Assembly (NCBI RefSeq): GCF_013523165.1
Contig: NZ_JAAMQI010000024.1
Location: 1-63,475 of the forward strand
Origin: Pseudomonas entomophila
Lineage (GTDB): Bacteria > Pseudomonadota > Gammaproteobacteria > Pseudomonadales > Pseudomonadaceae
Reading direction: 5' to 3'
DNA: 63,475 nucleotides
Positions 9,036 to 18,478 of this stretch are shown piece by piece. Made by a program: the position numbers and the translations under genes. The notes below the pieces were generated by a model, which did not search any database, was not told where the DNA came from, and saw only the letters and a program-made list of their open reading frames with translations. The stretch's first letter is position 1; every line of letters begins with the position of its first letter.

Positions 9036-9242
9036 TGAGTTGTAATGCGCCTTTAAAACAGGATAGTTTTGTAATTTTTTTCACACATTTTCGATGCGCC
9101 CATGATTTGCTCCCTGTTTATAATCTATGCCCAGCCAAGTCTTGAAGCTTTCCAGCCAAGGCAGCGTGATCCTATATGAGCTTACAGACATCAACAATTA
9201 ACTTATAATGAACATACTGCTCACTTTAAAATGAGGATTCCG
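9036..9242. promoter_or_regulatory. Divergent intergenic region of oxygenase-like gene and lysR
   Basis: About 200 AT-rich bases between two divergent starts, the usual place for a LysR-type operator controlling both genes. I see no single convincing T-N11-A dyad to name. The stretch TTTTGTAATTTTTTTCACACA near 9070 is AT-rich and could hold promoter elements. Confidence 0.35.
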
Positions 9243-10115
9243 ATGGAACTATCTCAACTTAAAATTTTTAAAACTGTAGCAGACCACGGAAGCATAAGCC
9301 GCGCCGCCACACAACTTCACTGCGTACCTTCCAACATTACAAATAGGATAAAGTCGCTTGAAAGAGAACTAGGCGTCACATTATTCAATAAAAAAGGAAG
9401 AGGTCTTGTCATCAGCACTGCCGGCGAGATACTTCTAGATTATGCAAATCAAATTATTCTCCTATCACAAGAAGCTAGCCGCTCCCTAACGCCAAACTCA
9501 GAACCCAAGGGCTTACTAAAAATAGGATCTATTGAGTCGGCTGCTGCGAGACGACTACCTAAACTTCTGATGAAGTGTCGGCAACATTATCCAAACCTGC
9601 AAATACAACTAACTATTGCTCAATGGCCGGAGCTTATCGATGCGGTAATAAACCATAATCTCGATGGAGCGATCATAGCCAACGACTATCCACATGCAGA
9701 CCTTTCTTATACTAAAATTTCCGAAGAAACTCTCGTAGTTGTATCGCCTTCCACGAGTGGTTCCTTCGCAACACAAGACGAAGTTGCCAAAGAGTGCATT
9801 TACATGTGGCCCTTGGGATGTCCATACCGGAAAGCCCTAGAAACATGGCTCACGCAAAGTACTGTGCCGTACAAAATAACAACCATCAGAAGCTATGGGA
9901 CAATTATAAGCTTTATCAAGGCAGGCCTAGGCATCTCAGTTATGCCAGAAAGTCTTTTCCGTCAAGTTGAAAACAACCCAAACATAACTGGACATTATGT
10001 ACCAAGTTTTTCAGCGGTAAAAAACCATATAGTATGGAACAAAAATTCAGGCCCCCATAGACTGAGGAATATTTTTTTGGAAATACTCAACTTGAGTGAT
10101 AACAGAACCCCTTGA
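9243..10115 (+). CDS. LysR-family transcriptional regulator
   Basis: A 290-residue LysR regulator. The N-terminal winged helix-turn-helix is plain: MELSQLKIFKTVADHGSISR, then AATQLHCVPSNITNRIKSLE and GVTLFNKKGRG. An effector-binding domain follows (from about residue 90, including LLKIGSIESAAARRLPKLL and the GLGISVMPESL segment). I chose the ATG at 9243, preceded by GAGGATTCCG; the frame opens four codons earlier. It is AT-rich and divergent from the oxygenase-like gene, so it most likely regulates that gene in response to a small molecule. The effector is unknown. Confidence 0.9.
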   Translation: MELSQLKIFKTVADHGSISRAATQLHCVPSNITNRIKSLERELGVTLFNKKGRGLVISTAGEILLDYANQIILLSQEASRSLTPNSEPKGLLKIGSIESAAARRLPKLLMKCRQHYPNLQIQLTIAQWPELIDAVINHNLDGAIIANDYPHADLSYTKISEETLVVVSPSTSGSFATQDEVAKECIYMWPLGCPYRKALETWLTQSTVPYKITTIRSYGTIISFIKAGLGISVMPESLFRQVENNPNITGHYVPSFSAVKNHIVWNKNSGPHRLRNIFLEILNLSDNRTP

Positions 10116-10361
10116 AACCGTTAACAATTTTGGCCATGGCGTACGCGCCGACACTTCAGAAGAAATTACTTACAAACAGCTTCGCTTTGGGATATCTGGA
10201 AGTAAACTCAAATATCAGTTTGAAAAAAATTCGATGCATTCCTACTAGGTTCTTTATTTCTGTATATGTCTGCCAAGATTAACTCAAAATGAGCATTCAC
10301 TCACGTCAAGGGGAGCTGTCCACAATCAAAAGCAAACATATAGGGCGAGCTGGAGTGGCTA

Positions 10362-11247
10362 TCTCGAAGCTTTTTGCGAGCTTGTCGGAGCGCGTGACGA
10401 TCCGACGGTTCTCTTTCGGCCAGCCAAAGATACGCTTGATGACGTTGTGTTTACGGTACTTGGATCGGTCAAACAACCGGGGCAAGCCAGGCCTGGGTTT
10501 ACGCTTCATCGAACGCAATGGAATCACCGACCTCATCCGATAATCGTCACAGTAGCGGCGCAGCGCTTCGCAGTCGTAGCCTTTGTCGGCAAGCAGTCAC
10601 TTGCATCGCTTCCGCGGACGACCGCGACCGTTCGAAGGGATACTGACGTCGTCCAAAAGCGGCTGAGCATAGGCAATGGCGCTGGCCTGACCGCCGGAAA
10701 GCACGAAGCGTAGCGGCACACCTTGGGCATCACACAGCATATGGATCTTGGTAGTCAGCCCGCTGCGACTGCGGCCTAAAGCATGGTCGGCAGGTTCTTC
10801 AGCCCCCTTTTTCCCGGCGCCTGAGGAGGCTCGGGTAGCGCGTACAGCGGTCGAATCGAGCATCCAGACCTGCAAGTCTATGAGGCCTTGATCATTGAGT
10901 TTCAGATGCAAGCGTCTGAGCATCTGGTCGAACATGCCTTGATTACGCCACGTCCGGAATCGCTGGTATACCGTGGACTAGGGCCGAATCGCTCTGGCAT
11001 GTCTCGCCAGGCGGCACCTGACTACAGGACCCAAAGAACTCCACCGAGCATCAGGAGATCGCTCAAGCGTGGCCGGCCTCGATTGCACTTTTCCATGAAC
11101 AGGTCAGCCACCATGGCCCAGGCTTCGTCTGAGAGTTCATAACGCTTTGCCATCACACAGAATCCATTGCTGCAGATGGCCGAAAACTCCACAAACCTTA
11201 GGTCATCAGGGGGCCGGATTAGGTTTCCTGAAATTTTGTATAGAGCC
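10362..11247 (-). mobile_element. IS5-family (IS427-type) element, truncated and inactive
   Basis: A degenerate insertion sequence on the minus strand. The left end in transposase direction is near 11247 (TAGAGCC, matching the GGCTCTGTACGAAATTTCAG end of the copy at 18479). The other end is missing: similarity stops near 10362, after GACAAGCTCGCAAAAAGC. Transposase pieces are spread over three frames (11022-11160, MAKRYELSDEAWAMVADLF; 10597-10935, LKLNDQGLIDLQVWMLDST...; 10306-10536, MKRKPRPGLPRLFDR), so it is disrupted by frameshifts. It marks the left border of the defence island. The DNA between 10116 and 10361 holds no other feature I recognise. Confidence 0.85.
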
Positions 11248-11267
11248 AAACGCAGGCACGGAAAACC

Positions 11268-14200
11268 TCAATTTACTTTTATTTCGGAAAAAACAGTGGG
11301 CAGTTTGCTCAGCACATCAGCTAGGACGCTCTGATTATCTTTAAGGACTTTGTAATCTATAATTTTTTTCCCAACCATGACTCGACCAAGTGCTTCAGCT
11401 AAGTATTTACATACCTCTCTATCAGCATAGCCTTGGCTGTGAAGCCAAAAATGAAACTCATCAAAAAGCCCAAACTTTAGTTGATTCTGCAAAACCCTGG
11501 CATTAGCAAGAATAGTTTCATCCAGCGCCTTACCTTCTACGATATCAGCCAGCCCACCGATCAGCAGCATTCCATCGTATGATATAGCGGAGCAGAAATC
11601 GACAATATGTTCTTGCGTAACTGTACGCATTTTTGTATTGGCCTGAATCTTTATTCCCGAGTCCTTTGCATAACTTAAAATACTGTAATAACTTTCACCT
11701 TTGCACCAACGCGCAGCCAATTCAACTGCCAGACTCGCAGGGCGAATATTGGAAATTATTTTAGCAGACGAATATTTCGTAATAATTGGCCAGCAAATAC
11801 TCAGTAAATCCTGAGGTGATCCGCTAAATTCAAGATCCCAGATATTTTCATCAATCCAAGCCTCAATAAATCTTAGCTGATCAAGCCCTAGCAAAGTCTT
11901 TCCATAATAAGGGAGTTTTTCAGGCGGCACTGATTGCAAACGAAAATGAATTACCTCAAATACTTCTAGCAAGCGCGCTTTATCTTCATCATTGGCAAGG
12001 TGGTACGCCAAGGTTTCCCGCGCCAGATCAAGAAACAAATCTTTTTGAAGCAAGGTCTCATCATCTTTGAGCATAGATAGAAAATAACTTTCGATAGCAC
12101 TGAGCGTCTGCTCTTTATCATCCATCTCAGCCATCAAAGTGCTGACATCGCCCCCACCCTCAGCTTCCCATGCTTTCCACTCAGCTCGTCGGGCGGATGG
12201 CCGGCGCACAAATTCGACAAGGTCATCGCTTGCGGCCTCGAACTCAAACGGCTTGATTACCTCAATCAAACTGCTTAAGCATTCCTCAGAATTATTAAAG
12301 TCAAGCAGCTTAAGTGCTTCTTCCCACCTTTTCTTGCTTTTCCAACCATATCGACCATCATAAAGCTTGGGGTTGGTAAAAATAATACTCCCCTCAGTAT
12401 GGTAGCCCGCCCGTCCAGCTCGCCCAATTAAGTTCTGAAAATCCCTGGTAGATATTTTGCGACCCGCCTGCATCACATTAGATATTAATAAATATTTAAT
12501 AGGTAAATTAACCCCTTGAGCAAGTGTCGAAGTACAAATCACAAGGTGAGCAGCCTTATGATCCATCGCCCATTCCACAGCGATCCTTAGGCCATTTGGC
12601 ACAGCGGAACTATGAGGAAGAACACCTAAGGGAATAACCTTCGAGAATATATGCTTGTCTGAGAAGTGTAATTCCGACAGGAAAGCCAACTTTTCCAGCT
12701 CTATACCGTCTGAAATATCTTTTGGCGCCGGGGTATTAAACCCCCGCTCATAGGCTTTAGCCACTACCTTGCTAAGCGAAGCTATTGATCTTTTGTCTCC
12801 ACAGAATATCGCAACTGGCCCTTGGCGACAAAGTCTCAGACCGAGATAACAAGAAATAGTCTGGCTTTTCTCTTTATCGGGAAAAATAAAATCTTTCTTC
12901 TCCCTGCCACGACGACCAAGGTTTACTTGCTGAATAATTTGAGGCACATAAAGGCCGCTGGCAGCTTTGTTATCCTGCCGCAAATAACTCAGCTGCCCCA
13001 TGTCTGTGACCCAACTGAGGAATGCAACACTTTTGATCGAGGGTAGCCAGTTACTCCCTTGAATGTTGATTCCTGACTCTCCATTAAGCCATTCACCGAT
13101 GGTTTCCGCATTTGGCATTACTGCGGAAATTAAAACCTTTTGAGCACTTTGCGGAATACTTTCTTTAAGCGAAGCGATCAAAAGCTCATACGTTACACCA
13201 CGCTTACCACTATCAAACTGATGCCCTTCATCGAAAATTAGCAGGTCAATTTTTTCTGCCAATGATGGCTCATGACGAAGCAGATAAACCAGCTTCTCTG
13301 GAGTGGAAACGATGATGGTATGATCATGCCTCCCTTTGTAATCATCTCCCAGTAAGAACTTGAGAAACTCCTGCTCTTCATAATCAACATTTGTAACATC
13401 TCTCAGCTCATTAACATTAATCGAATCGTGCTCGAATGTACGCAAAAAACCCTGAGTAATTTCACGACACAACGCTCGGAACGGTGCAACGACTACGGCG
13501 AGCTTAGCTCGCCCTGAGAGAAATCCACTTCGAATAATCAACTCTGCGGATTTGGTTTTTCCAGCGCTTGTGGGCATCTGCATTACGGCTGAAATCCCCC
13601 GCAGCACCCCGAGACGACCAACTAGTCGTTGTCCAGGCCAAAATTCCTTCATAAAATGATCATTGTTCAGAACATGCTTCCACCGATCAATTTCAAGCCC
13701 TGAATATTTTGGCAAGCAAATCAGGGATGAGTTCTCTACCTTTCTTTTAATTAGCGCCGCGATTATATCAACAAGTAAAATTTCTCGATCTGTCCCGCTC
13801 AAATAAATCTGCTCCCTAAAGCTCACCAACTCATCCTCTACATCAGTAAGATCTGCCTCCATATTCATGAACGAGCGATATGTTCTCGCCATGTTAAAAA
13901 TACTGTTATTAAAGAGCCTTGAAGGGACAAGGCTAAAGCCCTTATCCAACTCCGACTTAAGCAGCCACACGAGAAAGCGCTCTAATCCGCTATCCGTAAG
14001 TTCTACAGGTATATCTGCAACAGTCCTAGCCAAAACCAATGAGCTTCCTGGCATATCTGCAAGGTAGTAAGAAGAGGAGCTCAATACTCTTAAATACTCA
14101 TCCGCACCCGAGCTGATTCTAGCTGTGCTCATGGACTCAAAATATTGACCGGCTAGGACTAACTGTTCTTTTAGGGTTTCTTTCAAAATCCTCCGCTCAT

Positions 14201-14378
14201 CATTTGGCCTCGATTCTAGAGCGGCTAACTCGCCAAGAATACCAACCGTAAAGACCAATAAACGTTTCGGGTCTTGTTGGAGGGTTACGTGATATTTCTC
14301 ATCGATACCAAACTCGTACTGCTTCGCCTTCACGCGGGTGACGTCCAAAATTACCCGCGCTTTTGTTTCAAGCTTCAT
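11268..14378 (-). CDS. hamB: Hachiman anti-phage defence helicase HamB
   Basis: A 1036-residue superfamily 2 helicase. Motif I is QMPTSAGKT (about residues 267-275), motif II is DEGH (383-386), motif III is SAVMP, and motifs V/VI are STLAQGVNLPIKYLL and QNLIGRAGRAGY, a Ski2/HelQ-like arrangement. A long N-terminal region precedes the helicase core, and about 400 residues of mainly helical sequence follow it. In Hachiman systems HamB is the DNA-sensing motor that controls the HamA nuclease. The start at 14378 has a strong GGAGG seven bases upstream and overlaps the hamA stop by 11 nt, so the two are translationally coupled. All helicase motifs look intact. The gene is AT-rich compared with core genes and lies directly inside the left IS remnant. 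Confidence 0.88.
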   Translation of the reverse strand: MKLETKARVILDVTRVKAKQYEFGIDEKYHVTLQQDPKRLLVFTVGILGELAALESRPNDERRILKETLKEQLVLAGQYFESMSTARISSGADEYLRVLSSSSYYLADMPGSSLVLARTVADIPVELTDSGLERFLVWLLKSELDKGFSLVPSRLFNNSIFNMARTYRSFMNMEADLTDVEDELVSFREQIYLSGTDREILLVDIIAALIKRKVENSSLICLPKYSGLEIDRWKHVLNNDHFMKEFWPGQRLVGRLGVLRGISAVMQMPTSAGKTKSAELIIRSGFLSGRAKLAVVVAPFRALCREITQGFLRTFEHDSINVNELRDVTNVDYEEQEFLKFLLGDDYKGRHDHTIIVSTPEKLVYLLRHEPSLAEKIDLLIFDEGHQFDSGKRGVTYELLIASLKESIPQSAQKVLISAVMPNAETIGEWLNGESGINIQGSNWLPSIKSVAFLSWVTDMGQLSYLRQDNKAASGLYVPQIIQQVNLGRRGREKKDFIFPDKEKSQTISCYLGLRLCRQGPVAIFCGDKRSIASLSKVVAKAYERGFNTPAPKDISDGIELEKLAFLSELHFSDKHIFSKVIPLGVLPHSSAVPNGLRIAVEWAMDHKAAHLVICTSTLAQGVNLPIKYLLISNVMQAGRKISTRDFQNLIGRAGRAGYHTEGSIIFTNPKLYDGRYGWKSKKRWEEALKLLDFNNSEECLSSLIEVIKPFEFEAASDDLVEFVRRPSARRAEWKAWEAEGGGDVSTLMAEMDDKEQTLSAIESYFLSMLKDDETLLQKDLFLDLARETLAYHLANDEDKARLLEVFEVIHFRLQSVPPEKLPYYGKTLLGLDQLRFIEAWIDENIWDLEFSGSPQDLLSICWPIITKYSSAKIISNIRPASLAVELAARWCKGESYYSILSYAKDSGIKIQANTKMRTVTQEHIVDFCSAISYDGMLLIGGLADIVEGKALDETILANARVLQNQLKFGLFDEFHFWLHSQGYADREVCKYLAEALGRVMVGKKIIDYKVLKDNQSVLADVLSKLPTVFSEIKVN

Positions 14379-15180
14379 CTGCCGCCCTCCGATATAGCTC
14401 GTGAACAAGGTCCATCAGCTGATCAGCACTCACAACTAACAATTCCAATTTATCGGCATTTGGGTGGTTACTGCAAATGGAGGTTGACACTATATCCTCG
14501 TCTACAGACGTAGATGTGCAGACAGCTGCCGCACCGTAGCAGCGCTTACAAGGATAATCGGGCTCACGCTGGAATCGTTCTACCAATTCCATTCCATTGA
14601 AATCGTCTCTATCATAGAGCTTTTGCTTCATTGCATTAAGTGACTCTGCAATTCGAAGCTCATCCTTTATAGAATGATCAATTGCATCTTGAAGCACATT
14701 ATTTTTCGAATTCTCAGTCGCTTTTGCCTTGACCTCATAAATTAAAAGCTCGTCATTATCGCTAATAACATTTGGAGCTTTTTTGAATGCAATAACGTCA
14801 GAACCTTTTGTTGATTCATTAGCAATTGCCTTCCGATCATAGCGCGTGCGAGGGACGTGGTAATCTCTCAAATATTGTAGGTAATCTGCAATTAGGATTT
14901 CGGCAAAATCACCCGCTCGAATACTCGGACCAGGCGCGACACTTCTACTCGGAAACTTCTCTGAAGTCAGATATTCCGAATTGCTCATCATCGGATTTTT
15001 GATGAACTGCAAGTGCTTATCAAGACAGTAGTGGTTGCGAAAATGCCTAGCCCACTCAGACATGACCTTGACATCTAGAGCATCATATTTTAGAGCGAAT
15101 ACAGATATAGCTTGCCCGCAGGCAGATGTATACGTACCCGTTTGTTCAAGCCAAGCAAGATGACCTGCTACTAGTGACAT
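14368..15180 (-). CDS. hamA: Hachiman anti-phage defence nuclease HamA (DUF1837)
   Basis: A 270-residue protein with the DUF1837/HamA C-terminal domain. The signature GDFAEILIADYL (90-101) precedes a PD-(D/E)xK-type nuclease core: D128 in KGSDVIAF, then E149 and K151 in IYEVKAK. A cysteine/histidine cluster near the end (C211, C214, C221, C236, H239) could bind zinc. In known Hachiman systems HamA is the effector nuclease, held inactive with HamB until damaged or phage DNA is sensed. I used the ATG at 15180, preceded by AGGTGTGAC; the frame opens eight codons earlier. It is immediately followed by, and overlaps, hamB. Confidence 0.85.
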   Translation of the reverse strand: MSLVAGHLAWLEQTGTYTSACGQAISVFALKYDALDVKVMSEWARHFRNHYCLDKHLQFIKNPMMSNSEYLTSEKFPSRSVAPGPSIRAGDFAEILIADYLQYLRDYHVPRTRYDRKAIANESTKGSDVIAFKKAPNVISDNDELLIYEVKAKATENSKNNVLQDAIDHSIKDELRIAESLNAMKQKLYDRDDFNGMELVERFQREPDYPCKRCYGAAAVCTSTSVDEDIVSTSICSNHPNADKLELLVVSADQLMDLVHELYRRAADEA

Positions 15181-15725
15181 GTCACACCTATGTGTATATC
15201 GCAAGCGACTGGACAGTTTTATGATTTTATTAACTTATTACCTAAATGTACCAGCGCTCTGACAGTTAATTCAATAGCGCCCACAGCCTTGCCTCTGTTC
15301 CATGCTGATTTCCCGCCACATTTCGAGCTTCTATGGGACTGCACCATCATCAGCGCCCCCTTTGAGCCGCATAGCTCACGCTGAGATAGCGTGTTTTCAC
15401 CTCATTTTGATTCATCACTCCTCAGTACCGCATTTGATCTCGGTCATTCTTTCCTGAAAAGTTGGCGTCAGATCTTTGCGCACCCCTACTCACAACCCTC
15501 AGCCCGTGGTATCAATCTGAGGCCATCTAAATACATCGGGCCGTTTCGGCCGTATGAGAGAGAATGCCGCTCGAGATTTACCAGTGGGATGACATCGCGC
15601 AGAATTTCAAGGAGAAAGCATCTGCAAGCTGTTCTTCCAGAATTTATTGCATGGTTGTAAGCGCAGTCATACCTTTACCTTCGTTTAACGCAATAACTGC
15701 TCAATTAACATCCACCCAAAGAAAA
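15181..15725. other. Intergenic region between hamA and the NERD-helicase gene
   Basis: About 545 bases without a gene I can support. Small plus-strand frames exist (for example 15391-15660) but have no recognisable domain and run antisense to the neighbours. The hamA-proximal part, around 15210-15260, is AT-rich (TTTTATGATTTTATTAACTTATTACC on plus), so the hamAB promoter is probably there. The gap size suggests that hamAB and the upstream helicase gene are separate transcription units. Confidence 0.45.
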
Positions 15726-18218
15726 CTAGTCATAGCTATACAATTTTGGCGGCAATGTTTCCCTATCATCGACGGCCACATACAGCTTTTTTCCAACATT
15801 CCGAATATAACCTTTTTCTTTCATCTTAGCGAAAGCCATTGCGACATTCGATCGCCACTCCGCCAATGGAACTAACTCTAATACTTTGTATCGGCCATGG
15901 ATTAGGTCGGCTGTCTCATCAACGGATATATGATTGTTTACCGCTAAAATCGCAATCCGAGACTGCACGAAAACGAAAGCTATCTCGTATAAAAGCCGGC
16001 CATTCGGTTTAGGAACCTGCAGCGCGTGGCTCCTGCGCTTGTTTACAGTCGCATGCATAAAAGCCCCTACAGCTGCCACCTCAATTGGAAGGTTACGCCT
16101 TAGCTGTGCAGCACTCTCTTTTGAAACTTGAGATGTAATCACCGCATCGTGCAACACAACTTTTTTTATCACTTCCTGGTCATATGGTAGCAACCTAGCT
16201 TCTGCCCTAGCACAAAGAGCGCAAACACTGTTACCAGAATTCAGGTGCGGAGTTACACCACCACAGTCTTTACAATTTTGCAAGGTAACAGCATGAAGAC
16301 AGTATGAATTAACCCCCTCTTCCCTCACTGGCTCGACCATTTGAAACTTAGAAAGCGTAGCTCCATACCAGATGAAAATTGGGTGCATAATTACACGCTG
16401 CAAGTAATCAATCCAAAGATGGACCTGACTATCTTGAGTTTTAATTTCGATGACTAATGCATTCCAGGTTTTAGCCCACATAGCGTCAATGCTCATCATC
16501 CCGAGAGAGATGAGAGGAGTAGCTTCACTAACCCGGCTCCGGATTCGCAGTGGGTACTGTGCCTCCATCAGGAATGAGGCATTGTCCGGATTGTTTCGCA
16601 GCCTCGCCTGAAAATCTTGATGACCTCTCCATTCAGGATTGACGGCATTGTAAATCGCCACAAACCTTGTTGTAGCTCGTGAGTAGGCGTTAAATAGCTC
16701 GGCAGTGTCTAGGCTCTCCGCCCCTAACACAATTACCACCGGTGCTTCTAAACCTCGGAATTTAGCTATATTTTCAGTCGCGAGCTTTTTAGAACCGATC
16801 AAATCAACATAAAATTTTGAGTTGATTGCGCCCATTAAAATGACAATATCGCCCGGGCTTACTCCACCTTCGATTAATCCTTTTCTGATGCGGACAAGCT
16901 CTTGCCCAGGATCTAGGGTAATTATCTCGCGCGCAGTATCCTCCTCCACTATTCGAGGAGAAGACAATTGAAGCTTAGGAGGAACCACCTCAGAAAGAAT
17001 TTCCGTAACGGCTTTAGGCATTCGCAGAATGATTGTGAGGGGGAATGCAGTTATCCCCAATACCTTTTCCAAGACACTCAATGTCACACCGCTCTTTTCA
17101 AAACTGAATACCTGAGTCTCATCGCAAAAAAATGTTATAGGCTTGTTTTCAAACCAGTCTACTAAAGTTTTGCACCAAGATTCAGCCAAGGCCTGAGATT
17201 CATCTACTACAAGCGCATCATACTCATCCATCAACCCTTCTCGGATAGCAGCATCTAGATGCTTGACGCAGTTTATTTTGTACCAAGCCTCACCAGCCGC
17301 GATCTGGCCCAAGGTATCCGATGCCAGGCGACAAAGCCCGTGCCATGTCAAAACTGTACATGCGCGATAACCTTCTAGCTGCTCACAGATGTGGTCTTTT
17401 AGTCGCTTGTTGAATGTGAGAACCAACACCCGCTTGCCGACAACCGAATATTTTCTTGTGGATTCGATAGCTATTAGGGTTTTTCCGGTGCCAGGCCAGC
17501 CTGTGATAAGAGACCTGCCACTTTGCATGACATTACGAACTACAGCACTCTGCTCACTCGTCAGTCGGAGCCACATTTTGTTGTCGAAGCGGATACGGCT
17601 TGCCCAACATGGGTGACCATCGATCTGGGGCGAAAGATAATCAATCAGTTGCTGAGTTCGATCCTGTCCTAAATCAGGATTTTTCAGCGCTTTCTTCCAA
17701 TACGTCATCAGATTGATGATGTTCTGGGCTACGTCGGGGTAAGCTTCAATATCGATATACAGCGGCTGGGGTGGGGTTGATCGAGTGTCAAACATCCCAG
17801 GGATGTTGGCGCGATCAAAATCCGAATCAGGAAAAATAAATCCGTATCCGATCCTCAAACGCAGCGATGGCTCTGCCCCAAGCCAAGAAGCGAATCCATG
17901 GACATTCTTTTTCGTTTGACTCAATGGATCTATCTTGTAGCCCTTGCGAACGTGTATGAAACACGAATTCTGGAGCCGATAGACGCCGCTTTTGATTTCA
18001 AGGGCCAAGACCCCGTTCTCAGGATGGATGATTAGGAAGTCGATTTCACCAGTAGGCCTTGCTTCTCGATCAAGCTTGGTGACTGCGGAGCACAGCCACG
18101 GAAGGCTATGAATGACCGTGTATCCATCAGGGAGCTGGGTTTTCAGAACAGAATAAAGGTGACGTTCTCCATGGCTCTCTGTGTGGTGGGGGCCATGCTC
18201 CGGGATCATCCTTGCCAT
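15726..18218 (-). CDS. NERD-domain nuclease fused to SF1 (UvrD/REP-type) helicase
   Basis: An 830-residue protein. The N-terminal NERD nuclease-like domain (about 15-110) has its D-ExK residues in place (D60 in GEIDFLII; E74 and K76 in LEIKSG). A superfamily 1 helicase core follows: Walker A GWPGTGKT (240-247), Walker B VVDESQ (337-342), FFCDETQVF (363-371), and C-terminal motifs KFRGLEAPVVIVLG (486-499) and AYSRATTRFV (511-520). A four-cysteine zinc ribbon (C649, C652, C666, C669) and a C-terminal domain of about 160 residues with no family I recognise complete it. It lies inside the IS-bounded island, upstream of hamAB on the same strand. A role in phage defence is inferred from architecture and context, by analogy with single-protein nuclease-helicase immunity proteins. 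Confidence 0.82.
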   Translation of the reverse strand: MARMIPEHGPHHTESHGERHLYSVLKTQLPDGYTVIHSLPWLCSAVTKLDREARPTGEIDFLIIHPENGVLALEIKSGVYRLQNSCFIHVRKGYKIDPLSQTKKNVHGFASWLGAEPSLRLRIGYGFIFPDSDFDRANIPGMFDTRSTPPQPLYIDIEAYPDVAQNIINLMTYWKKALKNPDLGQDRTQQLIDYLSPQIDGHPCWASRIRFDNKMWLRLTSEQSAVVRNVMQSGRSLITGWPGTGKTLIAIESTRKYSVVGKRVLVLTFNKRLKDHICEQLEGYRACTVLTWHGLCRLASDTLGQIAAGEAWYKINCVKHLDAAIREGLMDEYDALVVDESQALAESWCKTLVDWFENKPITFFCDETQVFSFEKSGVTLSVLEKVLGITAFPLTIILRMPKAVTEILSEVVPPKLQLSSPRIVEEDTAREIITLDPGQELVRIRKGLIEGGVSPGDIVILMGAINSKFYVDLIGSKKLATENIAKFRGLEAPVVIVLGAESLDTAELFNAYSRATTRFVAIYNAVNPEWRGHQDFQARLRNNPDNASFLMEAQYPLRIRSRVSEATPLISLGMMSIDAMWAKTWNALVIEIKTQDSQVHLWIDYLQRVIMHPIFIWYGATLSKFQMVEPVREEGVNSYCLHAVTLQNCKDCGGVTPHLNSGNSVCALCARAEARLLPYDQEVIKKVVLHDAVITSQVSKESAAQLRRNLPIEVAAVGAFMHATVNKRRSHALQVPKPNGRLLYEIAFVFVQSRIAILAVNNHISVDETADLIHGRYKVLELVPLAEWRSNVAMAFAKMKEKGYIRNVGKKLYVAVDDRETLPPKLYSYD

Positions 18219-18478
18219 CTACAGCGTTCGTCCTAATCTGATTGACCAATCTGTCGCGATGATAGCACTTTAACGCCCCTTTGTTTTGCCGGATGGCGCC
18301 TGCAACCTTCCAGACTCTCCTGCCGGGGAAAGGAACCTAAAGGATGATGCTATCCAGCAGAACTCATCCCAAACATACCTTCAAACTTCTCAAAGACCGC
18401 TAAAGGCGTAGGAACACGACCAGTCCTTAGAAGCGTATAGCCGGGTACGTCTACTATAAGAGCGAAATTTCAGCCTTA

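Noticed and set aside
15391..15875. Plus-strand frames between hamA and the NERD-helicase
   Set aside because: No domain, no good start signal, and partly antisense to the helicase gene.
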